DNA from: Rhizobium sp. L51/94 | GTDB lineage: Bacteria; Pseudomonadota; Alphaproteobacteria; Rhizobiales; Rhizobiaceae | Length of the DNA: 64,000 nt | NCBI RefSeq assembly: GCF_019355555.1 | Contig: NZ_CP072144.1 | Span: forward strand, 248,001 to 312,000 | Reading direction: 5' to 3' | Part shown: one piece after another, positions 29,506-38,495 of the stretch | Layout of the letters: each line of letters starts with the position of its first letter | Position numbering within the stretch: position 1 is the first letter of the stretch | Position numbers and translations under genes: made by a program | The notes under the pieces: generated by a model | The model's input: the letters and a program-made list of their open reading frames with translations, nothing else | Database searches by the model: none | Told to the model about the DNA's origin: nothing

Positions 29506-30504
29506 TCAGCGCACTCCCTTCACCAGATCGCGTGCCGCCGCGAGAATGCCGGCGACTTGCGGCACGGCTGCCTTCTCCAGCTCGGGATTGTAAGGAATGG
29601 GTGTCTCGGCGCCCCCAAGCCGCACGATGGGTGCATCGAGGTAATCGAAGGCATCGCTTTCAGCGATCATCGCACTGACCTCGGCACCGACACCGAGGGT
29701 CTTGACGCCCTCGTAGACACACATCAGCCGGGAAGTCTTCTTGACGCTGGCGATGACGGTTTCCCGGTCCATCGGGCGAATGGTGCGAAGATCCACGACT
29801 TCGACATCGATACCCTCGGCCGCCAGCGTATCGGCAGCCTCCAGCGCCTTGTGCACCATGATCGACGTCGCAACGATCGTCAGGTCGCGGCCTTCGCGCG
29901 CGATGGCAGCCTTACCGATCGGCACGATATAGTGGCCTTCGGGAACGGGTCCCTTCATCTTGTAAAGCAGCTTGTGCTCGAAGATCATCACCGGGTCCGG
30001 GTCTTCGATGGCCGCCAGCAGCATGCCCTTCACATCGTGCGGCGTGGCCGGCTGGATGACCTTCAGGCCGGGAACGTGACCGAGCCATGCCTCGAGGCTC
30101 TGGCTGTGCTGTGCTGCCGCACCGGTTCCCGAGCCTGCCGGAAAGCGCATGACCAGCGGTACGGAAACCGCTCCACCCAGCATGTAGCGAATTTTCGCCG
30201 CCTGGTTGACGATCTGCTCCATGGCCAGGGCCGCGAAGTCGGAAAACTGGAATTCGAAAATCGGACGCATACCGGTCAGGGCAGCGCCCACCGCCACGCC
30301 CGCGCCGCCGAGTTCGGAGATCGGTGTGTCCATGACCCTGTCGGGGCCAAACCGCTCGATCAGATCGCCGGTCACCTGGAAGGCGCCACCGTACACGCCG
30401 ATATCCTCGCCCATGAGAAACACGCGCTCATCGGCTTCCATGGCAATCGCCATCGCCTCCTGAATAGCCTGGGAATAGCTCAGCTCTCTCACTGCCGCAT
30501 CCAT
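29506..30504 (-). CDS. TPP-dependent dehydrogenase E1 component, beta subunit (acetoin/pyruvate type)
   Basis: A 332-residue transketolase-like E1 beta subunit. It has EDIGVYGGAFQVTGDL, DTPISELGGAGVAVGAAL and MRFPAGSGTGAAAQHSQSLE, which form the TPP pyrimidine site and the active-site histidine region. It shares one base with the E1 alpha stop and is three bases from E2. Pyruvate and acetoin E1 proteins look alike at this level. The absence of aceE-type genes and the DRL neighbour favour the acetoin-like reading. Confidence 0.88.
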   Translation of the reverse strand: MDAAVRELSYSQAIQEAMAIAMEADERVFLMGEDIGVYGGAFQVTGDLIERFGPDRVMDTPISELGGAGVAVGAALTGMRPIFEFQFSDFAALAMEQIVNQAAKIRYMLGGAVSVPLVMRFPAGSGTGAAAQHSQSLEAWLGHVPGLKVIQPATPHDVKGMLLAAIEDPDPVMIFEHKLLYKMKGPVPEGHYIVPIGKAAIAREGRDLTIVATSIMVHKALEAADTLAAEGIDVEVVDLRTIRPMDRETVIASVKKTSRLMCVYEGVKTLGVGAEVSAMIAESDAFDYLDAPIVRLGGAETPIPYNPELEKAAVPQVAGILAAARDLVKGVR

Positions 30505-31538
30505 TACGACTGCTCCGTATATACGTTCTGTCCGAGATCAGCCGTTTCGGGCGATGGGCTGGACTTGGCAAATTCGATGGCTGCTTCAATCTCCTCGCGA
30601 ACGCTGTCGCGAATGCCTGCCAGCGTCGCCTCGTCCGCTATGCCGAATTCGGCCAGCTGCTTCTCGAACATGTCTATCGGGTCGCGATTGGTCATCCAGT
30701 CGTCTATCTCGTCCTTCGTCCGGTAGCGGTTGCGGTCGCTCTTGGAATGGCCACGATGCCGGTAAGTCTTGCACTCGATGAGCGATGGCCCCAGACCGGA
30801 TCGCGCCCGCTCGACGGCAGCCTGCGAGGCTTCCGCGACATCCGACAGGATGTTGCCGTCTACGATGACACCCGGCATCGAATAGCCGGCCGCGCGATCG
30901 GCAATGTTCGGGACGGCGGTCGAGCGCTCGGTCGAAGTCGACATGCCGTATTTGTTGTTCTCGCAGACGAAGACGACCGGCAGCTTCCAGACCGCCGCCA
31001 TGTTCAGCGCCTCATGGAATGCGCCTTCGTTGTTGGCGCCGTCGCCAAAGAAACAGACGACGACCTTGCCGGTTTTCATCCGCTTCGATGTCAGCGCAGC
31101 GCCGACCGCAATCGGAATGCCGCCGCCGACGATGCCGTTGGCACCGAGGTTTCCAGTCGTCACATCGGCGATGTGCATCGATCCACCGCGACCGGCACAA
31201 TAGCCGGTCGTCTTGCCGAAGAACTCCGCGAACATGCGCTTCACATCCGCACCCTTGGCAATGCAATGGCCATGACCGCGATGCGTCGAGGTGATCTGGT
31301 CTTCGTTGGTCAGCGCCAGGCAGATGCCCATGGCGCTCGCTTCCTGACCGATGGAAAGATGCATGGTGCCATGAATCAGACCACGCGTATAACTCTCCTC
31401 GGCGCCTTCCTCGAACTTCCGGATCAGATGCATCTTCCGCAAGGCTTTCAAGAGCTGCTCGCGGCTGAAATTCCTGTAGAGAAAAGGCATGTTGCCTGTT
31501 TCAGCAACAATTGCCTCGGCTGTCGGACTGTTTGGCAT
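30504..31538 (-). CDS. TPP-dependent dehydrogenase E1 component, alpha subunit (acetoin/pyruvate type)
   Basis: The 344-residue E1 alpha subunit binds the TPP diphosphate and magnesium through GDGANNEG (165-172) to ENN (193-195). It has GRGGSMHIAD and the phosphorylation-loop-like YRHRGHSKSD segment. E1 alpha and beta together split a 2-oxo acid or alpha-hydroxyketone and pass the two-carbon unit to E2. It follows the DRL-family gene by two bases, so DRL, E1 alpha, E1 beta and E2 are one transcript. This tight coupling suggests that the DRL product feeds E1. Confidence 0.9.
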   Translation of the reverse strand: MPNSPTAEAIVAETGNMPFLYRNFSREQLLKALRKMHLIRKFEEGAEESYTRGLIHGTMHLSIGQEASAMGICLALTNEDQITSTHRGHGHCIAKGADVKRMFAEFFGKTTGYCAGRGGSMHIADVTTGNLGANGIVGGGIPIAVGAALTSKRMKTGKVVVCFFGDGANNEGAFHEALNMAAVWKLPVVFVCENNKYGMSTSTERSTAVPNIADRAAGYSMPGVIVDGNILSDVAEASQAAVERARSGLGPSLIECKTYRHRGHSKSDRNRYRTKDEIDDWMTNRDPIDMFEKQLAEFGIADEATLAGIRDSVREEIEAAIEFAKSSPSPETADLGQNVYTEQS

Positions 31539-31540
31539 CC

Positions 31541-32866
31541 TTAAGCTCCTGCCCCGTAAACAAGCTTGTCCTGACGCGCCCGCAGCGCTGCGATCTTCGA
31601 GCCCGGCGCCACTGCCGCGTTGGCATAGGTGATCAGCTCACCCTTTTTGATGGCGGCCGTCACAGTGCCGCCCTGCAGCAAGCCGCAGGGAATGGCCGAC
31701 GCGCTGCGCGCCTCTGGCGCCGTCATAATCCAGGCGCGGTAGCAATATTCGCCGATTGCATCGAGTTTTTCGCCCGGCTTCATATCCTTCTTGGCGACAG
31801 CACAGACCTCTGCGACCGGCTTCGACAGGGGCACCATGTCGGCCTTGCCGTAAAGCACGACGCGCGCGCAGGTCAGCGGCACTTCGAGAGACGTCAGGTG
31901 GTAGGGCCGATGGAATGTGAAGTACGGGCCCTTGCCCATCTTCAGGTCTTCCATTCGCTCCGAAATCCGCGGATGCGACATGTCGGCAACGACGAAAACG
32001 CCGGGCGCCACACCCTTGCCGATGGAATAATCGACGACTCCGATGCGCGACAGCACGCCACCGTCCTTTTCAGGCACAAGCGTCTTTGCAAGCTGGTCGA
32101 GCGTTGCTGCCGGGCCGTGCATGCCGGGTTTGTCAGGAACCAGCCCGGTCGCATTGGCGATTGCCGCCATCTCGACCATCGTCTTCGATCCATCGACGAA
32201 TTCGACGAGCATACGGACATTCATGTGTCGGCGCGCGGCCTCCTCTGCATAGTCGTCCGGTATGGCATCGATGTTCAGGGGATTGTTCTTTCCCTTGCCG
32301 GCCGCAACGATCGGATGCCCCATCGCCGAGACGAATTCGATCAGCTCCATGCAGGAAGACGGTTCATCGCCGGCGCCCAGCGAGTAGGTAACGCCAAGGC
32401 GCTCGGCCTCGCTCTTCAGGAAAGCCCCTATCGTCACGTCGGCTTCGACGTTCATCATGACGAGGTGCTTGCCATTTTCCATGGCGGAGAGGCCGATTTC
32501 AGCGCCAACGGCGGGCACGCCGGTCGCATCGATCACGACGTCGATCAGGCCATTCTGCAGGATGAGATTGGCATCGCTGGTGACGGCGATCTTGCCGCTT
32601 TCCATCGCCGCCGTCAGCGCGCTTGCGCTGTCGGCTTCGCGTGCATGTCCGGTTTCCTGGTAGGCAATGTCGACCGCGCGTGACGCGGCGGGAAGATTGA
32701 GATCGCAGATTGCACCGATCTCGATGCCCGTCATGTGGGCTACGCGAGTAACGATGTCGGTTCCCATTTCGCCTGAGCCGATCAAGCCGATACGAACCGG
32801 ACGTCCTGTTTCAGCGCGTGCAATGAGGTCACGCGCCAAGCCCGTTGGCGCGACGTTGATAGCCAT
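31541..32866 (-). CDS. DXR-like (DRL / DXR-II family) NAD(P)-dependent reductoisomerase or dehydrogenase
   Basis: The 441-residue protein has an N-terminal Rossmann motif (IGLIGSGEMGTDI, about residues 26-38), the segments GAGDEPSSCMELIEF and GKGKNNPLN, a YFTFHRPYHLTSLEVPL stretch and a C-terminal SAF-like domain. As I recall it, this closely follows Brucella DRL, which interconverts 1-deoxy-D-xylulose 5-phosphate and 2-C-methyl-D-erythritol 4-phosphate. Automatic annotation often calls such proteins homoserine dehydrogenase or SAF-domain oxidoreductase. ATG 32866 follows GGGAGGAG. It is first in an operon with E1 and E2 and near PTS genes, so a catabolic role is likely. Confidence 0.8.
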   Translation of the reverse strand: MAINVAPTGLARDLIARAETGRPVRIGLIGSGEMGTDIVTRVAHMTGIEIGAICDLNLPAASRAVDIAYQETGHAREADSASALTAAMESGKIAVTSDANLILQNGLIDVVIDATGVPAVGAEIGLSAMENGKHLVMMNVEADVTIGAFLKSEAERLGVTYSLGAGDEPSSCMELIEFVSAMGHPIVAAGKGKNNPLNIDAIPDDYAEEAARRHMNVRMLVEFVDGSKTMVEMAAIANATGLVPDKPGMHGPAATLDQLAKTLVPEKDGGVLSRIGVVDYSIGKGVAPGVFVVADMSHPRISERMEDLKMGKGPYFTFHRPYHLTSLEVPLTCARVVLYGKADMVPLSKPVAEVCAVAKKDMKPGEKLDAIGEYCYRAWIMTAPEARSASAIPCGLLQGGTVTAAIKKGELITYANAAVAPGSKIAALRARQDKLVYGAGA

Positions 32867-32905
32867 AGAAACTCCTCCCAAGTTAATTAATGACCGTGTC
32901 TTTCA

Positions 32906-32923
32906 GTACGACTGTATTCGTAC
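32906..32923. promoter_or_regulatory. Perfect inverted repeat in the promoter of the DRL-E1-E2 operon
   Basis: GTACGA (32906-32911), six bases, then TCGTAC (32918-32923) form a perfect inverted repeat 40-57 bases before the DRL start codon, in a 199-base gap with no gene. Size and place suit an operator, perhaps for the SorC regulator encoded upstream. I did not see the same repeat in the other promoters of the locus. Confidence 0.45.
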
Positions 32924-32937
32924 ATTTGTCTTTCTGT

Positions 32938-32953
32938 CAACGCGAATGTTCAT
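32938..32953 (-). promoter_or_regulatory. Shared 16-bp motif, copy A (DRL operon)
   Basis: On the minus strand the sequence is ATGAACATTCGCGTTG, 71 bases before the DRL ATG and pointing toward it. Copies B (38974-38989) and C (39846-39861) precede the HAD phosphatase and the galactitol-type EIIC in the same relative orientation. A joint regulator, probably the SorC protein at 33066-34103, is inferred. Confidence 0.5.
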
Positions 32954-33065
32954 TTCGAGACCTCAAAGATGCGCTGCTCCGATCAGGCAACAGCGTACGC
33001 ATGCCACCGATGTGGGATCGGCCGGCTCTCGAATTTCACGGATAAATGGGTAGTTCAGGCGAGGT

Positions 33066-34103
33066 TTATGGCGCTTCTGCTGCCAGGAAATCATCTGCGC
33101 CCTGCAACAGGCGCCGTGCACTTTCCTCATCGGTGATGAGGACCGTTGGCTGGACAAGGCGCATGGCGCCGAGCATCGATTCGCGCTTGTCTATTCCGCC
33201 CGAAGCGAGGATCCGCAAGGGAGTTCGGCGGATACGATCGACCTCGACCGACATGATGAGATTGTTGATCGGATGATTCAGCACATCGCCATTTCGATCG
33301 TAAAAATGGAATAGCAGGTCGCCAACCGCGCCCAGCTTTTCCAGTTCGCTTCTCTGCTTCTCGGTAAGAAAGCCGCCGCGATAAAAGGTTGTTGCAGAAT
33401 CGATGCCGCCGACACTGACAACCACCGCATCCATATTGTCGGCCATGTCCAAAATATCCTGGAGACCGCATCGCTTGATCAGCGCTTCCTTCGTTTCCAG
33501 GCTGTCGACCATCGCTGGCGCCGGAATGAGGTAGCCGTCGCCTTGGAACACCTGGGCAAAGCGCCAGGCAAATTCGGCAGGATTGAATCGGCGCGCCTGG
33601 CTGACACCGCCCAGAAGCGAAATCACCTTGAAATCCTGAAGATTACGGGCATTGATCGACGAAAGACAGGCAAACAACGTCCTGCCCCAGCCGACACCGA
33701 CCGTCATTCCCGGCTTCATCGCGTTAGACAGAAACGCACCGGTTGCTGCACTGATCGTCGGGATGGGGTCCGCTTCCGGATCGGACAAAGGTGCCACGAC
33801 CACCTGCTCTATTCCGAAGGCGATCTCGAGCGATCGCTCGAGCCCGACGATTTCCGCAAGCTCTCCCTCAATGGCGATTTTTACTTCGTTGCGAATTCGC
33901 GCCTCCGCCAGCATGCGAACGACGGTGACGCGCCCGACGCCCAGAATATCCGCGATGTCGTTCTGGGTCATTTGCTCGACGAAATACATCCAGGCAGCCC
34001 GAATGCGCATTCTGTCAGCCCGGTTGCCCGAAGTCTGGCCGGCCGATGGGGCCTGATCTTCTGCGCCTTCGGATTTTGAGATGTCTTTCTTCGAACGTGC
34101 CAA
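33066..34103 (-). CDS. SorC-family transcriptional regulator of the PTS/DRL locus
   Basis: A 345-residue SorC/DeoR-type regulator with a charged N-terminal tail, a helix-turn-helix (about residues 44-66, QMTQNDIADILGVGRVTVVRM) and a sugar-phosphate-binding domain with VGVGWGRTLF and VISLLGGVSQ. The start is TTG 34103, supported by GGGAG five bases upstream. It lies between the HPr-Enzyme I gene and the DRL operon on the same strand. It probably senses the phosphorylated PTS product and controls the promoters that share the 16-bp motif. Confidence 0.85.
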   Translation of the reverse strand: MARSKKDISKSEGAEDQAPSAGQTSGNRADRMRIRAAWMYFVEQMTQNDIADILGVGRVTVVRMLAEARIRNEVKIAIEGELAEIVGLERSLEIAFGIEQVVVAPLSDPEADPIPTISAATGAFLSNAMKPGMTVGVGWGRTLFACLSSINARNLQDFKVISLLGGVSQARRFNPAEFAWRFAQVFQGDGYLIPAPAMVDSLETKEALIKRCGLQDILDMADNMDAVVVSVGGIDSATTFYRGGFLTEKQRSELEKLGAVGDLLFHFYDRNGDVLNHPINNLIMSVEVDRIRRTPLRILASGGIDKRESMLGAMRLVQPTVLITDEESARRLLQGADDFLAAEAP

Positions 34104-34200
34104 GTTGGCTCCCGCGTCTTAGGAAGTAAAAAACTACCCTTAACAACAGTAGGCGCAATTGGAAATCGTCATTACGGTTTCGATATCCGGCTCCGGCAGA

Positions 34201-36177
34201 TCAACCGGCGCTTGCGGAGCCGAGTTCCGAAATGCATTTCTTCGCGCGCGGAATGGAGGCGGAGCTCATGCTGAGTTCGGTCAAACCGAATTTCAGGAAC
34301 AACGGGATCAGGTCCGGGCGGGCAGCGGCCTCCCCGCACATGCCGACCATGATACCAGCCTCCTTGCCGGCCCTCGCTGCCATCTCGATTGCCGTCAGGA
34401 CTGCCGCATTGCCGACGTCATTGAGTGCCGCCACCTGCGGGTTCATCCGGTCGGCCGCCATGATGTATTGCGTCAGATCGTTTGTGCCGATCGAGAAGAA
34501 ATCGACCTCTCTTGCCAGCGACGGCGCAATCATCACCGCTGCGGGCGTCTCGATCATCACGCCGAGAGCGAAGCTCGCAAAAGGCTTTCCTTCCGCGGCA
34601 AGTTCGCGCGTGCATTCGCCGATCAGATCCCGCGTGCGCTTGACCTCTTCGATGGTGGATACCATCGGCAACATCACCTTGATATTGCCTTGCGTTGCGG
34701 CGCGCAGCAGTGCCCGCAGTTGCGGCTTGAAGATATCCGGCCTGTCGAGACACATGCGCACACCACGCCAACCCAGGAACGGGTTCTGCTCCTCGGGAAA
34801 CACGATGCCCGACACTGGCTTGTCGCCACCGATGTCGAGCGTCCGGATGATGACCGGATCGGGTGCCATTCCCCGCGCTGCCTGAGAATAGATATCGAAC
34901 TGCATGTCCTCGCTCGGCAATCCGCCGTGCTTCATGAACAGGAGTTCGGTACGGAACAGGCCGATGCCCATCGCACCGGCTTCCTTGGCGGCTTCGAGTT
35001 CCTCGATGGAGCCTATGTTTGCGGCAACCTCGATCGGCGTGCCGTCCGCGAGATGCGGCCGCACATCCTTGAATGCACGCAGACGAACTTCCTCATTCGC
35101 CGCCGCGTCAAGACGCCGGGCGAACGTCTCGCGTAACGCCGCATCCGGATCGGGATAGATAAGTCCCTTGCCGCCATCGATGGCAACGTCCGTGGCCGCG
35201 ACGAGGGCGTCGATACCATTGCCGAGACCGAGGACAGCCGGAATGCCGTGCGCCCTTGCAATGATGGCGATATGCGACGTGGCGCCACCGTGGGCGCAGA
35301 TAACGCCCTTGATCAGTTTAACCGGTGCGCGCGCCAGGTCCCAGGCGCCGATGTCTTCCGCCAGCACAATGGATGGCTCCGTGATTTCATCGAGACCGAT
35401 ATCTCGCTCGCCGGCAAGCGCCAGACAGATCTGTCGCGCAATGGCTTTTACGTCGTCGGCTCTTGCATTCAGATAGGCATCGGAAACGCGACCGAAGGAG
35501 GCTGCCGTTTCGTCCGTAACCTTCAAGACGGCATCGGTCGCATCGAGGCCCTCGCCGATCGCAACCACGACGCCGTCGATGATCTCAGGATCGCCGGCAA
35601 TCTCGACAAGCGCGGAAATGATGCTGCTGTCCGTTTCAGACAATCCCTTGGCAGCGAGGGCTGCCTCCATCTGCTGTCTGACAGACGAGATCGCCTTCTC
35701 GAATCGCTCGATTTCGAAGAGGATTTCATCGTCCCGCAACCGGCGTTGCATAGGTTTGAATTTCTTCGGAAAATAGCGAAATATCTTCGCCAGGCCGACG
35801 CCCTCGCTGGCGGCGATCCCCTGAAGCACGCCGGCGCGCTCAGGCGCTGCATTGCCGGTAGCGTCACTTGCAGCTGGGGCCGCAGAGGCATTTGTGACGC
35901 CGTCGAGACCCGACTCCGGATTCTCCAGGAACTCCACCAGTGCATCCAGCGCTTCCAGTGCGTCGGCGCCAGTCGCTCGCAGCGCCACAGAGTCATTTTC
36001 CTTGACCGCTAGCAGCATCAATTTTACCGAGCTTTTCGCACTGACGACCTTCGCATCCTTGACGATCTCCACTTCGCTCGCAAAGCTCTTCGCCAGCTTG
36101 ACGAAGCGAGTTGCCGGACGAGCATGAAGACCTTCCTTCACGCGCACAATTGTTGAGCGTTCCATAAAAACATCCAT
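34201..36177 (-). CDS. HPr-Enzyme I fusion of the phosphotransferase system
   Basis: The 658-residue protein joins HPr (residues 1-90, phospho-histidine H18 in EGLHARPA) by an Ala-rich linker (about 95-115) to a full Enzyme I. It has the active histidine H302 in GGATSHIAIIARAHG, the PEP-binding IGTNDLTQY segment and a C-terminal MCGEAAARP with the catalytic cysteine. It takes phosphate from PEP and passes it to EIIA. No EIIA domain is fused, so it differs from FruB-type multiphosphoryl proteins. It follows the glucitol-type EIIA by 27 bases and can serve both EII complexes of the locus. Confidence 0.92.
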   Translation of the reverse strand: MDVFMERSTIVRVKEGLHARPATRFVKLAKSFASEVEIVKDAKVVSAKSSVKLMLLAVKENDSVALRATGADALEALDALVEFLENPESGLDGVTNASAAPAASDATGNAAPERAGVLQGIAASEGVGLAKIFRYFPKKFKPMQRRLRDDEILFEIERFEKAISSVRQQMEAALAAKGLSETDSSIISALVEIAGDPEIIDGVVVAIGEGLDATDAVLKVTDETAASFGRVSDAYLNARADDVKAIARQICLALAGERDIGLDEITEPSIVLAEDIGAWDLARAPVKLIKGVICAHGGATSHIAIIARAHGIPAVLGLGNGIDALVAATDVAIDGGKGLIYPDPDAALRETFARRLDAAANEEVRLRAFKDVRPHLADGTPIEVAANIGSIEELEAAKEAGAMGIGLFRTELLFMKHGGLPSEDMQFDIYSQAARGMAPDPVIIRTLDIGGDKPVSGIVFPEEQNPFLGWRGVRMCLDRPDIFKPQLRALLRAATQGNIKVMLPMVSTIEEVKRTRDLIGECTRELAAEGKPFASFALGVMIETPAAVMIAPSLAREVDFFSIGTNDLTQYIMAADRMNPQVAALNDVGNAAVLTAIEMAARAGKEAGIMVGMCGEAAARPDLIPLFLKFGLTELSMSSASIPRAKKCISELGSASAG

Positions 36178-36204
36178 TCACTAGATAATCAGCAACAGTC
36201 GAGA

Positions 36205-36585
36205 TCAATCACCGATGGTGATCGTCGTCCCGACGGAAAGCGCGCTTTTCAACACATCCGCGTCGATTGCCGCAGCGCAGATGGCACCCGGGCTGTCGAC
36301 GGTCGTAGCGTCGTTGAAGTTGATGACGACGTGGCCGATTTCCAGCACCTTGTTCCAGGCAATCGGCCCGATCGCCGTGATCCGACTGCTGGCAGAACCC
36401 ACCATGATCGGCGAGCCCACGGAAGGCTCCTGTTCGGTGGGCCCGACATCGGGCAGATGGAGGACGGACACTTCGGCCAGTTCGGGCGGAGCGCCGTCGG
36501 CAAACAGAATGAGGACCCCGCCATCGGCCAGATCGGCCACGTCGGGACCGACGGCGGTAATCTGCGTCTTGAGGTGCAGTGCCAT
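36205..36585 (-). CDS. PTS EIIA component, glucitol/sorbitol family
   Basis: A 126-residue EIIA of the glucitol (Gut) family, cytoplasmic, which receives phosphate from HPr. It has the short beta-rich form and the VLHLPD and IGPIAWNKVLEIGHVVINFN segments of SrlB-type proteins. ATG 36585 is preferred over an upstream TTG because AGAAGGA is well spaced. It is 88 bases after EIIB and just before HPr-Enzyme I. The family name does not prove that sorbitol is the substrate. Confidence 0.85.
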   Translation of the reverse strand: MALHLKTQITAVGPDVADLADGGVLILFADGAPPELAEVSVLHLPDVGPTEQEPSVGSPIMVGSASSRITAIGPIAWNKVLEIGHVVINFNDATTVDSPGAICAAAIDADVLKSALSVGTTITIGD

Positions 36586-36673
36586 GGACAAATCCTTCTC
36601 TATAGAAATAGCTCGGCCTGGTGTTGTAGCATTGGGCGTGCGGGCAGTCTGCTGGACGTCCGCACGCGTTGGC

Positions 36674-37672
36674 TTAGAACACGATCAGGCTGGTAACCCA
36701 GGCAATGAGCACAGAAACCGGGGCCATGATCTGGCGACTGATGAGGACTGCGGGAACGCCGATCTCGATCGTCTTGGGTTTTGCCTCACCCAGCGCCAGG
36801 CCCACAGGCACGAAGTCGCAACCGACCTGCGCATTGTAGGCAAAGAGTGCCGGGAGGGCCATTGCGGGCGCAATGGTGCCGTTTGCGATCTGCGGGCCGA
36901 TGATCGCCACGCCAATGACCTGGGCGATAACCGCACCTGGGCCGAGAATAGGCGACAGGAACGGCAGGCCGCAGATGGCGGAGATGATCAGAAGGCCGAC
37001 GATATTGTTGGCAAGCGGCCCCATCGGCTCGGCAAGCACATCGCCAACGCCGGTATACAGAATGAAGCCTATCAGCATGGTCACAAATGCCATGAACGGC
37101 AGCACGTTGCGGATGACCTGGTCGATCGTACGGCGTCCGGCATTGAAGAAGATGCCGACGACGCGGCCCATGACGCGACCGATGCCAGCAATCAGGTTGA
37201 TGAAACCACCACCGCCGGTCTCGACAGGTATCGTCTTGGGGGCGGCGGTTGCCTTCGGAGCCCCTCCGGCCGCTGCCACGGTAACCGGCTGGGAACCGTC
37301 GGCCATGGTGATGTTCTGCTCCTTCACCCCGGAGACATAGATGTCTTCGGTAATGAATTGCGCCAGAGGTCCCGACTGTCCGACAGGCGTGATGTTGACG
37401 GTGGGGATGCGCTTGCGCGGATAGACCCCGCATCGCGCAGTACCGCCGCAATCGACGACGACAACGGCCATTTCGCCCTCGACCGGTGGCGCCCGGAAAC
37501 CGTCGACGGCTTCGCCGCCGGTCAGTTCCGCGATCCGCCGCGCGACGGGGTGAATACCGCCGCCGGTGACCGAGACGATCTTGTTGCGCTGCATGGTCGG
37601 CTGGATAACCAGCGGGCCACCCCAGCCCTGGGGACCCCTCGAAATATTTACTGCCTTGTATTCAGTTGCCAT
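36674..37672 (-). CDS. PTS EIIB(C) component, glucitol/sorbitol family (SrlE-like)
   Basis: The 332-residue protein has an N-terminal EIIB domain with the phospho-cysteine region VDCGGTARCGVYP (C75 and C81; one is the phosphorylation site), then a linker of Ala and Pro, then a membrane part (about residues 170-330) with several hydrophobic helices. It is about the size of E. coli SrlE. ATG 37672 follows GGGAGGAGGGG. It works with the EIIC at 37698 to transport and phosphorylate a polyol. Confidence 0.88.
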   Translation of the reverse strand: MATEYKAVNISRGPQGWGGPLVIQPTMQRNKIVSVTGGGIHPVARRIAELTGGEAVDGFRAPPVEGEMAVVVVDCGGTARCGVYPRKRIPTVNITPVGQSGPLAQFITEDIYVSGVKEQNITMADGSQPVTVAAAGGAPKATAAPKTIPVETGGGGFINLIAGIGRVMGRVVGIFFNAGRRTIDQVIRNVLPFMAFVTMLIGFILYTGVGDVLAEPMGPLANNIVGLLIISAICGLPFLSPILGPGAVIAQVIGVAIIGPQIANGTIAPAMALPALFAYNAQVGCDFVPVGLALGEAKPKTIEIGVPAVLISRQIMAPVSVLIAWVTSLIVF

Positions 37673-37697
37673 AATAGCCCCTCCTCCCAAGTGGCAA

Positions 37698-38447
37698 TCA
37701 GAGTTCCACGCCTTGACGGCGGGCCATGATCATTGTGATACGTTCCGTCAGCATGCCCTTCAGCAGGATCACCACGAGGCCAACAATGGCGTACCAGATG
37801 GCCATCTTGATGTGGTATCCGCCCGGGACGACGCCGCGCTTTTCCAGCTCCTGCAGCGCCACGAGAACGCCGCCCCAGACGAAGTATTCGCCGGGATTGA
37901 TATGCGGAAACAAGCCGAGCGGCGGATGAACGTAGGACACAGCTGCATCGTAAAAGGCAGGCTTGTGCTTTTCTTCCAGGAACGCGCCGAAGGTATAGGC
38001 CATCGGGTTGGTCAGGAAGAACACCGACAGCAGCGGCAGCACGGTATAGCGCGTCAAGGCAATGCGCCCGGCGCCGCGAGCAATGCCGTGCACGCGCTCC
38101 TCGCCGACCATTTCGGTCAGGGCATAGAAGGCGGTCATCAGCACGACCAGCGTCGGGATAATTCCTGTCACGAAGCCTGCGAAGACCTCGCCGCCCTTCT
38201 GGAAAATGCCGATGAAATACTTGCCGATATTCGCCAGTCCGCCGAGCTGCTCTTCTTTGTTGACGCTGTTCAGCTTTTCCTTGAATTGCTCGACGGAAAT
38301 GTCGGAATTTGCCTGGGCCAGAACGATAAGCTTATCGGCGGCTCCCTTGGCAACCATCTTTCCGTGCAAGGCAGCATCGGAAAACGTCGACCCTAAATCG
38401 TGTATAGTGAGATGGCCATGATCGGCCAGCACTGACGCGAATAACAT
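37698..38447 (-). CDS. PTS EIIC component, glucitol/sorbitol family (SrlA-like), with N-terminal extension
   Basis: A 249-residue membrane permease. From about residue 79 it follows SrlA closely (FIGIFQKGGEVFAGFVTGIIPTL, then NPMAYTFGAFLEE and HPPLGLFPHINPGEYFVWGG). E. coli SrlA begins almost at this point, so about 65 residues are extra at the N-terminus; they are polar and helical and may be a soluble domain. The start is firm because AGGAGGAGAG precedes ATG 38447. It lies between GutM and EIIB. Confidence 0.88.
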   Translation of the reverse strand: MLFASVLADHGHLTIHDLGSTFSDAALHGKMVAKGAADKLIVLAQANSDISVEQFKEKLNSVNKEEQLGGLANIGKYFIGIFQKGGEVFAGFVTGIIPTLVVLMTAFYALTEMVGEERVHGIARGAGRIALTRYTVLPLLSVFFLTNPMAYTFGAFLEEKHKPAFYDAAVSYVHPPLGLFPHINPGEYFVWGGVLVALQELEKRGVVPGGYHIKMAIWYAIVGLVVILLKGMLTERITMIMARRQGVEL

Positions 38448-38495
38448 TCTCTCCTCCTTGAATGCAGTTCGGTTGATCTGAAATAGCTTTGGTTT

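Noticed and set aside
28837..30726. Plus-strand open frame of 629 codons across the E2 and E1 beta genes
   Set aside because: Shadow of two well-supported minus-strand genes; no recognisable family.
31541..32866. Reading the DRL gene as homoserine dehydrogenase
   Set aside because: It has a Rossmann domain but lacks the homoserine dehydrogenase catalytic pattern; the long conserved stretches match DRL instead.
36205..38447. Taking sorbitol as the substrate of the glucitol-type PTS
   Set aside because: No sorbitol-6-phosphate dehydrogenase is present; the only nearby dehydrogenase is of the DRL family.
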